DNA from: Chara braunii
Taxonomy: Eukaryota > Streptophyta > Charophyceae > Charales > Characeae
Assembly: GCA_003427395.1 (NCBI GenBank)
Contig: BFEA01000503.1
Span: 246,540-290,975, forward strand
Reading direction: 5' to 3'
Length of the DNA: 44,436 nucleotides
Position 1 is the first letter of the stretch. Each line of letters begins with the position of its first letter. Shown here piece after piece: positions 30,306 to 41,153 of the stretch. Under the pieces are notes generated by a model. It made no database searches, was not told where the DNA came from, and was given only the letters and a program-made list of their open reading frames with translations. The translations under genes were made by a program, and so were the position numbers.

Positions 30306-30536
30306 ATGGAGCCTAGTAGTGGAGCAAGGCCCAAACAGCCGGGGATACAGGTGCAGTGTATCCACGGGATTTTGTTATGTATGCTGCTCTCGGGTGTGGC
30401 TGGATACGTCGCTACTGAGGGGATTTATGTATACCGTGGTCCTTCTAGTCTTTTTGCAGCGGACCAGCTAGCAGCACCGTTTTCTGTTTTCCCACAAAAC
30501 CTACGGAAAGTCAGACCTCTGGATGCAAACTGTTAA
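30306..30536 (+). CDS. Small ORF with a hydrophobic segment (76 codons), uncertain
   Basis: ATG at 30306 follows a T/C-rich stretch. The peptide has a short basic-polar head (MEPSSGARPKQPG), a hydrophobic stretch at about residues 18-37 (CIHGILLCMLLSGVAGYV) and a polar tail (GPSSLFAADQLAAPF) to TAA. The layout would suit a signal-anchor protein or a first exon, but I recognise no family and the length is within what chance allows. Confidence 0.2.
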   Translation: MEPSSGARPKQPGIQVQCIHGILLCMLLSGVAGYVATEGIYVYRGPSSLFAADQLAAPFSVFPQNLRKVRPLDANC

Positions 30537-30734
30537 ATTTTCCTTTTTTTCCTGACTTTTTAACGACTTTTTACACCATTGTACCTTTGAGCTAGCTCAG
30601 CTTAACTGTGCATGCGGGACTTGGCCACTGGGACTTTGTCCCACTAGCGCCATTTTAAACGGTCGGCGCTCCATTTTCAATCATGTGTGGCAGATGGCGA
30701 TGCATCACTTCCATTGATGGCTACCTTTGTCCCC

Positions 30735-30866
30735 CGAATACAACGTACAGTCATTATAGCTGTATTTAGACCGAAAAGATACCCTAATACAGCTATAATG
30801 ACCATAGCTGTATTTAGACCGAAAAGATACCCTAAATACAGCTATAATGACCATACGTTGTATTCG
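30735..30866. repeat. Nested palindrome: two tandem hairpins inside an outer inverted repeat
   Basis: Outer arms CGAATACAACGTA (30735-30747) and TACGTTGTATTCG (30854-30866) are perfect 13-bp complements. Inside is a hairpin with a 17-bp perfect stem GTCATTATAGCTGTATT / AATACAGCTATAATGAC (30750-30766 and 30786-30802), loop TAGACCGAAAAGATACCCT, followed directly by a second copy sharing stem and loop (about 30803-30850). Confidence 0.93.
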
Positions 30867-31274
30867 CGGGAAGAAGGTAGGAGCCTCGCACGGCACAGGG
30901 TGAAAGAGAAGAAAACATGCCAATGCTTTCAGTTTTGGCCAATCCCGGTCCCCAAAAAAACAGAATACCAGAATACTCGCAGTTTGGGCCTCGTTCGACA
31001 CCACTACAAATGTAATGATTCTTACAAAATCATCGTTCCACCACACCCTAATGACGAAAAAAACGGAGTCCAGAATGTTTCCACATTTTCGGCTTTTAGG
31101 GTCTGCCCCTAAGAAATGAGGGCGCCCCAGGCAAAACGACGGAAATCTCTAGGGAGCCCCAGGAGGTGACTTGACATGTGAGGGTGGAACCCTACGGATT
31201 GCCCGACAGGACGAGGTCCTGACACCCAGCCCTCCTCACCTGAGATGTAAGGGCGGGTAAGTGAAGGGTCTTCC

Positions 31275-31482
31275 TTTTTTTCTTTTTTTTTTTAACATGG
31301 GGGCCCAGTGCCCAAGGCTCAAATTACGAATTGAAATACAACGCAAACACACACCTCTTCCCATTAGGGCTGGAAGAGCCTCGGCCACTGCTCCCGCAGA
31401 GACAGCTTCCCTAGTCAACAAGAATAGAGCATGGTCACTGAGCATTGATTGCTTCCCCTGAACGGAAGGATTAACCCAGTTC
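31275..31482 (-). mobile_element. SINE-like copy, minus orientation, with poly(A)
   Basis: Minus-strand order: GGGTTAATCCTTCC, GAAGCAATCAATGC, GGGAAGCTGTCTCTGC, GCCGAGGCTCTTCCAGCCC, GCCTTGGGCACTGG, then poly(A) (T run at 31275-31293). About 190 bp. Pairs with a plus-strand copy 120 bp away. Confidence 0.75.
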
Positions 31483-31601
31483 CATAGCTTGCCCTGTTAT
31501 TAATCTCTTTGCCTTATTTGAATCTCCCTACTCCTCACTGTACAGAGGTGTAGTGGATAGTTGAGGAGCGAGTAGGGCAGAGCTTGATTCAGCACAAAGC
31601 G

Positions 31602-31830
31602 GGGTTAATCCTTCCTCACTGAGGAAGCAATCAATGCCTTGTGATTATTCTATATTCGAGTTATGCAGGGAAGCTGTATCCAGGGGAGCAGTGGCTGAGG
31701 CTCTTCCAGCCCTACTGGGAAGAGGCGTGTGGTTAAATGTTGTAATCAAATTCATAATTGGAGCCTTGGGCACTGGTCCCATAAAAAAAAAAAAAAAAAA
31801 AAAAAAANAAAAAAAAAAAAAAAAAAAAAA
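31602..31830 (+). mobile_element. SINE-like copy, plus orientation, with poly(A)
   Basis: Same element as 31275-31482, inverted and about 75-80 percent alike by eye, ending in a long A run (31783-31830, one n). GGGGTTAATCC resembles a degenerate B box, and GTGTAGTGGATAG upstream (about 31546) a degenerate A box, so tRNA ancestry is possible. Confidence 0.75.
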
Positions 31831-32030
31831 GACAATCAAATTCTGCCCTACTATAGCAAACCGCCAATGATCAAACCCTGCAAATCAAAAACACGGCGGG
31901 GGGATTATAGCAGGGCAAAAGTAAGTCGAGCACATCCTGGGTCTCAGTCAAAACCCTAAGTGGATATGCCCAACAGTTAACACGATCCTTTAGATGAAGG
32001 GGCTCGTTCGACACTCCTCGGGCGCGTAAA

Positions 32031-33364
32031 TGTTACGCCCTAACCTCACGCCCAGCGCGACTTCCTGTTTTCGGAGTGTTAGTGGGCCTGGAAGTGCAAA
32101 AAGGGGTGTGCCAAGGATTTTAGGAAAGTGGGGGTGGAGTTCCAGGTCAGAACTGGAATTTCCTGTGTCAAGTTCCAAGGATAGATGTGCAAGCGTCCCT
32201 TTCGGCTCAGAGTTGGGGTGATGGCCGATCTCGCGGCCTGATCCGCGTATGGTCGGGTGGGGCGCCGCGGGTATCCTGGTGGGAATGCTCGTACCGCTGT
32301 CGGCCGGCGTAGGTCTCCGGGGCTGAGGAGGATGAGCTGCTCTCCCGTTGTTCCGTCTCGGGATGGGCTCGTCGAGTGATCCCCGCCGGACGGTACTCGT
32401 CGTGCTGCTGACACTCTGAGCACGGCGGTCGGGGCCAGAACCAGGCTATGGACTCCCAGGGGACGACGAGTAGTTGGTGATACGGGAGGACGACGTAATA
32501 GGGAGGGAAACTAGTGGTGATGGCCACGAAGCCTGGGGTTAGAAGGTAATGTTGCCTTCGACTGTCGGGATAATCCGGGATCCGTGAGTCCCGATCTACG
32601 GCCAACTGGAAATCGCCTCTGCACAGTTGCTCGTTTCCAGTTCGGCAGGGGTACTCAAGATTCCGTGAGTTTCGTTGCCGTCTGGCTTGTTGCCGTCTGA
32701 CTTGTTGCCGTCTGACTTTTTTCCCTTTCCCAATGCGCTCGGTATTCTGGATCTCTCAGGCTCTCACAGTCGGTAATCCAAAAGGGAGTTTCGATCGCCA
32801 TATCCTAATTAGCAGAGTTTAGCGCAGGCATCTTCGACGAGTGGGATCGGGTTGGCTCTTGCACGCGCGCGCGTAGGCTGCAGGTCACCTCCATGGGCGG
32901 CTGCCTTACACATGCGTGCGCATCAGTCGGTCGATCGGTTCAAAGACCGAGTATGAGTAGGTTACCAATGATTTACTTGCGTGTCGGTTCGTCCTATATG
33001 CTTGCGGACCTTCCGTGCAACTGTTATCCAAATCTCAGACAGACCCAATCATTGCATTCATGCTCATACCAAAAAAAAGGGCAGAGTTAGTTTTGGGCAT
33101 CCAAAAAAAACAACGCACCCTGGGATCCTCGCAATCATGCGCGACTCAAAAACAAGGGGTTGGACAGAAAATTGGAGATTAGAAACAACAAAAAGGAAAA
33201 GGGACGTGCATTCATTCATCCTCATGCATACATACACCCAAAGCAGATAGTCCGAGATGATTTACACAAGAAATCCGAAAGTGCAGCAACAAAATTGACC
33301 AACGTTGGAATCAAAACTTTACATAGAAGGTAGGGAGAAGAAGACATTGTTCCACCATATCCCC

Positions 33365-33438
<74 letters not shown>

Positions 33439-33515
33439 NNNNNNNNNNNNNNNNNNNNNNNNNNNNNNNNNNNNNNNNNNNNNNNNNNNNNNNNNNNNNN
33501 NNNNNNNNNNNNNNN

Positions 33516-33560
<45 letters not shown>

Positions 33561-34578
33561 AATGCGGGTAGCCCGTCGCCCCACATCTCCAAAGCCACAA
33601 AGAATTGTCACTCCGTTTGACTTGAGTGTGCAAGCCAGGTTCGCCCACGTACCGCAGTCCGTCGCGACCACACGTCAACCCCGCGCACTCAGCACCAGCT
33701 CGTCGGATCGCCCAACTCTCATGCTCACTCACCTTCCAAAACTTGCTCGTTAGCCGACCCTCACTGATCGCGCTAACCTCGAGGTTCTTAGAGAGGGAAC
33801 TAATTGCGCTTGCGAAATTTATAGCATGCATGCTTGCGCGAGGGACACGGGATTTGCACCAAGTGATGAGAAAGAGAAAAGAGGGAGTGCCTACGTCTGC
33901 ATGTCCAGGCCGCGGCGCGGAGAACGAAGCCACTCTCCGCGCATCGATCCGGACATGCAAATGTGGGAGCCACTGGGAACAGAGGAAGAGAGTGTGAAGA
34001 CGAGGCAGGAAAGAGAGAAACACAAAGGCCATCAAGGACAAGAAGATTACAACAGCGATTGCACCCGCCAAAAACTACAGTTACACACAGGATTATGGCG
34101 CGGATGGAATCAGGGCCCAGACCCTGGCGGGGCACGGTGCGTGCGAGCAAGAAGAGTCGTGCCGCCAAATTGCAAGGTGCCTAAATCCCTAGTCTAAATT
34201 CTAATTGCAAGAGAAAATTCCAAAAAAAAACAATAATTCCGAGAGCCTGTGGGGGCTCGACCTTAGTTCGAATTTCAAAAACGACAATTCTCGCGCGCTA
34301 ATCGCGCCAAAATTCCTAGTGCGCACAGCAGAACAAGAAAGGAGCTATGACAATCGTTATTTCTCGCGCTTGCTACGACGCGGTCACTTGATGGTCGGTG
34401 CGGGACTTTCCCGACACCGGCTCGACGATCTCCCACGAAAAACGAAAAAGAGGCGAGGGAATCCACACAACTTGCCCCACCGATCCCCGCTCACGCCCGT
34501 CAACCATCAAAGCCATCCTGTTTCCCCACAATAGCCTCGCGCAGGAGGTCGCGCGATTACAAAAGATAGTTCGTTACA
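32031..34578. mobile_element. 2.5-kb TG...CA insertion, possible solo LTR
   Basis: Begins TGTTACGCCC and ends CGTTACA, and interrupts a MITE between duplicated TAAA words (32027-32030 and 34579-34582). TG...CA ends with a 4-5-bp duplication are the mark of LTR retrotransposons, and TGTTACGCCC is like Ty3/gypsy LTR starts. No gag-pol domain was recognised; a minus-strand open frame at 32207-32605 has no known motif. A gapped CT microsatellite lies within it. Pieces related to it occur at 26587-26700 and 28860-29290. Confidence 0.6.
33366..33560. repeat. (CT)n microsatellite with assembly gap
   Basis: CT repeats on both sides of 77 n (33439-33515). True length unknown. Confidence 0.97.
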
Positions 34579-35251
34579 TAAAGTCCCCGAGGAATTGTTC
34601 ATTCCACCTATCCTCGAGGATGCAGTCGGAAAAAAAAAAGTGAAAACACTCCGAAGGAAATTCCTTAGGCTCCAAGGATTCCCCAGCCATTTCTTCCTTT
34701 TGGCCAAGGGACCTCATGGGCAAAAGGAATCCGCGTTTCACGGAGAGGAGAGGGCACATGGGTAGAGAGACGTTACAACCGAGAATCTGGATCGTGGCGG
34801 CACCCTACTGGCTGAAGGCCTCAAACACATTTGATTTTTTTTTTTCTTTTCTTTTTTCTTGTCTGACGTTGTTTGAAGGAAATGTCCTCGGGCGATGTCC
34901 CCAAGGACAGGTGGAACAACGACGGGAATTTCCTTGAAACCCCCCAAGGCCGAGGACGCCCCAAGTAGTGTCGAACGAGCCCCGAAATAAACTTAAAGCA
35001 AGTGAAGAAAGGAAGAATTCAGCATACAAGTTGTGTGATAGTCATAGTTCCCGCAAGGGGTAGGTTCCCCGGTCCACAGTAACACGGGGAAATCACTCAT
35101 TCGTAATAGATCAATAATACAATATCTATGAGATCAACGAGATCAATCGAGACCAGACAATCGGATTGAAGCAGATAACCTTGCAGCAAGGCAAATCCAT
35201 TCCACAGGCTATAGCCAATTGGAAACACAGGGCAAGTTATCCCAAGCACTT

Positions 35252-35920
35252 TCAAAACACCAGCCAGACTTGATGAATGAAGGGACAAAATGCCACCCAC
35301 TTTGATGTTGTTATTGATGCTGTTGTTAATGTTGTTGATGATGTTGTCGTTGATTTTGTTGTTGATACCGTCGACGATACTGCTGGTAATAGTGGCGAAG
35401 TTGAAAATCCTGCTGCCTGTGAGCGCCTAATTACCTCCACACCCCACGCACGTGCTTCGGCCTGAAGTTGAAGACAATTGCTCCATAAATCGTTTGCTCG
35501 GTGCCCGTCAATATAGGCATCTATCTCCATGGCAGGCGCCTCTTCAAAAGGCTCGATGATTTCCAACATGCGCTGCACTATGGCCTCCACCCATCCGGTT
35601 ACAGAGTTTGCTCCCCCTTCAACCTCAAGACCAAACAGGGGGTGGGATGAGAGTTGGACCACCGTAGCCCGAAGTTTTTCCCAACATTCCTTCAACCTAG
35701 AGAGCCAGCAGTCCGCCTCGAGACCCCCCCGCTCTGCAGAAGCCATCGTGTGTTGAAAATCTGATTTCATTATCTTCTTGGTATCGTCCTCATGATCACC
35801 TTGTGTTATTCGCAGCGCTCCACTCGCAAGGACACCGTTCGCTCGTTGACTATAGGGTATTCCTACCCTGCCCGCGTCGCCGCGGCTCCACCATACCCGT
35901 TGGGTCAACCTACCTTCCAC
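35252..35920 (-). CDS. Unidentified 222-codon ORF
   Basis: Long open frame with protein-like composition: QGDHEDDTKKIMKSDFQHTM, WLSRLKECWEKLRATVVQL, GWVEAIVQRMLEIIEPFEEA, ANDLWSNCLQLQAEARAWG, then a Ser/Thr tail made by a GTT-type microsatellite (35300-35400). Predicted helices and charge pattern resemble a coiled or gag-like protein. The first 30 or so codons are uncertain; upstream, a MGNEPASGRGGL frame is interrupted by one stop, which hints that the real start lies further upstream near 36020. I recognise no family; a retrotransposon gag-like gene or host gene are both possible. Confidence 0.35.
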   Translation of the reverse strand: MEGRLTQRVWWSRGDAGRVGIPYSQRANGVLASGALRITQGDHEDDTKKIMKSDFQHTMASAERGGLEADCWLSRLKECWEKLRATVVQLSSHPLFGLEVEGGANSVTGWVEAIVQRMLEIIEPFEEAPAMEIDAYIDGHRANDLWSNCLQLQAEARAWGVEVIRRSQAAGFSTSPLLPAVSSTVSTTKSTTTSSTTLTTASITTSKWVAFCPFIHQVWLVF

Positions 35921-36079
35921 GCTGCGATGACGTCAACATCTCCTGTCGTCCTCGTCAACTTTGAGGTCTTGGGTAGCAAGACCGCCACGCCCGCTGGCCG
36001 GTTCGTTCCCCATGCGCTCACGACCGTAGCGCTCCCATCTCAACTTCTTTCCGTTTTCGTGGAACGAAAAAGAAGTTAG

Positions 36080-36500
36080 GGTAAATTCATCACCCTGGGG
36101 CCTGGACCCACTAGCGAAGTATTCTACGATGTGTAACGCAATTTTATGGTTTTCTGGAAAATACAGAGTGATTTTTTATTTGCATGAATGGATCTTTTCT
36201 GATTTAAAATGAATTGAAATAGCACATAAAAGTATGAAGAACAGCTGTGCACCCGAATTCATGGGTTGGTACGATCTCCTTCACGTAAGTCTTCATAGTG
36301 ATGTACCGTGGCAATAAAATGTGTCCACGAACACAGCCACGAGGATGAACAAGTAATGGCTATAGGGATACATTCATCCCCATGTATCTCATGATGTCTC
36401 TAACAAGCCATCCGAAAGACGCGGAACCACTATATCTGAATTTCACATTTCAAGTTTTATTTCTCAGAGCCAAAAAAAAAAAAAAACGAAGTCTGGAAAT
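36080..36500. other. Unassigned AT-rich sequence
   Basis: No gene or known repeat recognised. Confidence 0.4.
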
Positions 36501-36805
36501 CAACCCCCCCCTTTAGAGCCCATAAAATCCAGACTTCCCGCCCACGCAAAGCCACGAGCTATCATATCCAAGTTAGTCCAACTTTGTTTTTTTTTTTCTT
36601 TTTCGACGCATCTCATTGGACGGGAGGTGGGCATCTTTACAGTCCCCGCTTGGAACCAGGCTGTCGAGATCCTATCTATTCGACGGCCGTACTGTGTCAC
36701 TCGAGGACTCGAGGCCACACGTGATCGAAATCCTGAACAAAGTCGTAGAATACTTCGCGAATGGGTCCAGGCCCCTGGCCCAGTTAGGGCACCCTTACAA
36801 TGTAA

Positions 36806-36871
36806 GTCCCAGCAGGTGCAGCTCCCCACCAATAGAATGGAGCCATCTGATTTAAAAAAAAAAAAAAAAAA
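36806..36871 (+). repeat. LINE-tail module, 5'-truncated, with poly(A)
   Basis: CCAGCAGGTGCAGCTCCCC, ACCAATAGAATGGAGC, then TCTGATTT and an A run at 36854-36871. No variable-stem hairpin. Confidence 0.75.
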
Positions 36872-37284
36872 CAATGTAAGGATTTGTAAGTGGTGTGGAA
36901 CGAGGCCCTTTGTTAGTACGAGAACAACGTATCACCGTTTAGTTTTTGAACCTTGGGGGGGAGGGGGGGCGGGAGGGGCAAAACGCAATGCTGCTACAGT
37001 GACTCGTGTGCACAAAAAGGCTGACAAACAGAAAATTGCTAACCTCTGCCAGAAATTTCAAATTTGACAATAACAATTATATGTGAAACTGTGAAGGACA
37101 TTCGCCTGGTGAACAGCATAGGAGAAATAGGTCACAACCAATCCTCGGTTTCTTTTTTTATTTTTTTGGTCTTTTTTAACTTCACGTACATGAAACCTAC
37201 TACTCGAAATATTTTCCGAATAAAAGCTTCAAAAAACTTCTGCTTCTCGGAATATTTTCCTACAAAAGCTTCTAAAAATATTTT

Positions 37285-37440
37285 CGAAATATTTTCCTAT
37301 TAAAGCTTCTAAGAAATTTCCGAAAAGATTCTTCAAATAAATTCCTATAGAAGTTCTATAAACGAAATATTTTCCTATAAAAGCTTCTAAGAAATTTCTG
37401 AAAAGATTCTTCCAATAAATTCCTATAGAAGTTCTATAAA
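37285..37440. repeat. Two 78-bp tandem units with degenerate flanking copies
   Basis: Units 37285-37362 and 37363-37440 start CGAAATATTTTCCTAT and end AGAAGTTCTATAAA; more diverged partial units run from about 37205. AT-rich, with AAAGCTTCTAAGAAATTTC words that can fold back. Confidence 0.9.
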
Positions 37441-37559
37441 CTCAGATAATTTTGATTTTGATAAAGGAAGGAGGGGGGGAATTAAAAAGGGGAGGATGGG
37501 AGGAGGAAAGGTGGCCTTCAATCAGAGGATGGATGTCGGGGAAGGTGAGTAGGTCAGGA

Positions 37560-38960
<1,401 letters not shown>

Positions 38961-39223
38961 GACTTTTGCAGTCTATTCCCGTACCTTTTCTGAGTAACGG
39001 GAAGGTAAGGGATCGAGAGAGAAAGGTATCACGCATCCTGCTAGTGAAGGGGCTAGCTGGTAGGACAGAAATAGGGCATAGCAGCAGTAGAGATGATGGC
39101 TTTGCTGGTAAGTCTTGCCGGAGTGGGGTGAGGAGGACTGTTGGTGGATTCCCGAGTCTTCTTCTGGTTTTTGTTTATCTCTGAGTGTTCCTTACAAAAA
39201 AGCTCTGAAGTAACCTCAGTATA

Positions 39224-39423
39224 CCCTTAGTTTCATTGTCATGAAATTTTCTGATGGTTTTTCTGAACGTACTCAAGGGACACTGGGCCCCGTTCCCAGA
39301 TCGTGCCAATTTGAGAGGATATGGTTGTATCTATGGGACGCTGGACCCGGTTTCCAGCAGGTGCTGCTCCCCACCAATAGATGGAGCGCGTGTGTTTAAA
39401 AAAAAAAAAAAAAAAAAAAAAAA
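39224..39423 (+). mobile_element. SINE-like element ending in the LINE tail module, copy 1
   Basis: TCATGAAATTTTCTGATG at the 5' side, a first module (GGGACACTGGGCCCCG at 39279), GAGGATATGGTTGTATCTAT, a full module from 39335 and poly(A) at 39398-39423. The element at 43011-43191 has the same order. Confidence 0.7.
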
Positions 39424-39426
39424 NAA

Positions 39427-39533
39427 CCTACTTAACAAGGTGATAAGAGCATCCTCGGTAAGTAGGTCCTGGCGCCGAAGGCTCCATCTATTGGTGGGGA
39501 GCTACACCTGCTGGAAATCGGGTCCAGCGTCCC
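39427..39533 (-). repeat. LINE tail with variable-stem hairpin, minus strand
   Basis: Module 39533-39481 followed by a 14-bp stem (39427-39440 with 39453-39466; one mismatch and one G-U) around the loop ATGCTCTTATCA. It abuts the poly(A) of the plus-strand copy tail to tail. Confidence 0.85.
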
Positions 39534-39556
39534 TATACGATGATGTGAATGTATCT

Positions 39557-39636
39557 GCTGGAAATCGGGTCCAGCGTCCCTGTGCAATGATGTGAATGTT
39601 GTAAGTGTTCCTGCTGGAGATCGGGTCCGGCATCCC
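39557..39636 (-). repeat. Two further tandem copies of tail hairpin I
   Basis: GCTGGAAATCGGGTCCAGC (39557 on) and GCTGGAGATCGGGTCCGGC (39613 on), spaced 50-56 bp after the full copy ending at 39533, each followed by a GTCCC or ATCCC block and joined by GATGTGAATGT words. Confidence 0.75.
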
Positions 39637-39639
39637 TGT

Positions 39640-40272
39640 GTGCTACTGTGTATTTTTTCATCAATCTATAGATTCTATCCATGTCCCATGGGGTTAAAAA
39701 ACTATCCTCCCATTGTCTATGTCCTACTGTGTATCTGGTACTATCAGTACTTGTTCATCAATCAAAGCATCAAACAAACCATGTCCATGGCGAGCAAGGC
39801 ATCATGCCCAATTCTGTTGATCACACCAGAAGACGAAACCCTAATCCTGATGTGATCTGTGTGCAAGAGGGGAAAACCCTATATTCCTATACTACGGTTT
39901 CTCCATATCAAGCGAGGCCCCAAGCCCAATCCTGTCAATCAACCAAGGGTCGATCCCCAAGTACAGGAGTCCTATGTGTAAGATCTATACAGCAGTGAAT
40001 GAAGCCAATCAGCATATATGCGAAACTCACATGTATCTCGGAAAAGAGGAGACGCGTTGATTACTTCCCCTCACACAGGGGAAGAGTTGCCCTTCTGCTG
40101 ATAAAGCACTTATCCCCTATTCAATGTTGTGAGGAGATGATAACGTCTGAAAAACGTAGCTCACCCCACCCTAAACAAGGAATCAATCAGAAAGAAAAAC
40201 GTAACATCAAAATGTAATCATCAAGCCCTTAATGAGGCCACACGAATAAGAGGCCACGTGAATAAGAGCTGA
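39640..40272. other. Unassigned sequence
   Basis: Mixed composition; no gene or repeat recognised. Confidence 0.4.
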
Positions 40273-40273
40273 G

Positions 40274-40320
40274 GGTATGAGAGTATGAGAGTATGAGAGT
40301 ATGAGAGTATGAAAGTATGA
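40274..40320. repeat. (GAGTATGA)n minisatellite
   Basis: Five to six head-to-tail 8-mers with one variant unit. Confidence 0.93.
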
Positions 40321-40353
40321 ATTTTGAGATTATGAGAGTTGAGAGAAGAACAT

Positions 40354-41060
40354 CTATCCAACTCCCACCCGAAGCCAAAAAAGAGCAAATGGATCATCGG
40401 AATGAAACACCAGGTAGGAATTGGGGGGAACGGTAGATTTCACCTTCAACCTCAAATCCCACCTCACCAGCCCCCCCGTCATTAACTCTCCCACCGTCAT
40501 TGTGGCAACCTTCAACCACAAGCCCCACGTCTTGTTGTTGTTGTTGTTGTTGTAATTATTGTTGTTGTTGTCGATGTTGTTATTGTTGTTGTAATTGCCT
40601 CGCTGTTGATGTCGTCCCACGCGCTCTCGCCGCCCATTCCGCCCGATCCCATCAACCCCAAATCCCCCTTCACAAGCCCTAACAAGGTCGTAGTTCCCTG
40701 TCCCTTCGCTGTCGGCGGCATCTCTCCCCTGTTGTTGTTTTTACTGTTGTTGTTGTTGTTGTTGTTGCCGTTGGCAGCCTCCCCACGGACCCCACCCTTC
40801 TCACCAATCTCACCCATTACCTGCCTCTCATCCACTACAGCCACCACCCCTGCCGTGATCACCGTGTTGTGATTTTTTTTGTCGTTTGTGTTGTCAGCCC
40901 TCCCACCGTTGTCACCGGTCTCGCCCATCACCTGCCTGTCCTCCACGGCAGCCACCGCCTCTGCCATGATCCCCTGTGCAACCTCCCACTCCTCTGCCCG
41001 GTCACCATCCCACTGCTGCAGATGAGTGACAGTCTCAGTACGGACCTGAAATGGGCTCAT
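40354..41060 (-). CDS. Possible downstream part of the acidic-repeat gene
   Basis: An open frame at 40512-41060 contains VEDRQVMGETGDNGG and VVDERQVMGEIGEKGG, diverged repeats of NLDKEQRMGKFGEKEAG in the upstream ORF, interspersed with Asn and Thr runs coded by GTT-type microsatellites (40532-40595, 40728-40770). A neighbouring frame ends near 40354. The similarity suggests one repetitive coding region broken by a stop and a microsatellite at 41100-41153. Function unknown. Confidence 0.3.
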
Positions 41061-41153
41061 CCTCAGATTCTCCCACCATCCACCAACCCCACCATTGAAG
41101 TTGTTGTTGTTGATGGTATTATCGTTGTTAATACTGTTGTAGATGGTGTTATT

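Larger units (their letters stand above)
31999..34983. mobile_element. Family-B MITE split by a TG...CA insertion
   Basis: Left end GGGGCTCGTTCGACACTCC at 31999 and the inverted right end at 34983 are each flanked by GAA (31996-31998 and 34984-34986). The right 405 bp (34579-34983) match the MITE at 28084-28540 read backwards; the left 32 bp match its end. A 2.5-kb piece interrupts the MITE. The central palindrome seen in the other copy is partly deleted here (about 34707-34722). Confidence 0.8.
30986..36908. mobile_element. Possible large Harbinger-type element, family C, with nested insertions
   Basis: Left end GGGCCTCGTTCGACACCACT at 30986; the reverse complement of the right end at 36908 reads GGGCCTCGTTCCACACCACT, and both continue with (T)ACAAAT. 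TTT flanks both ends (30983-30985 and 36909-36911). The interior holds a SINE pair, a family-B MITE with its own insertion, and a LINE-tail copy against the right end. No transposase was found, and TTT is weak evidence, so these could be two separate relics. Confidence 0.45.

Noticed and set aside
37285-37440. CRISPR or phage-type direct repeats
   Set aside because: Simple AT-rich 78-bp tandem duplication with no spacers.
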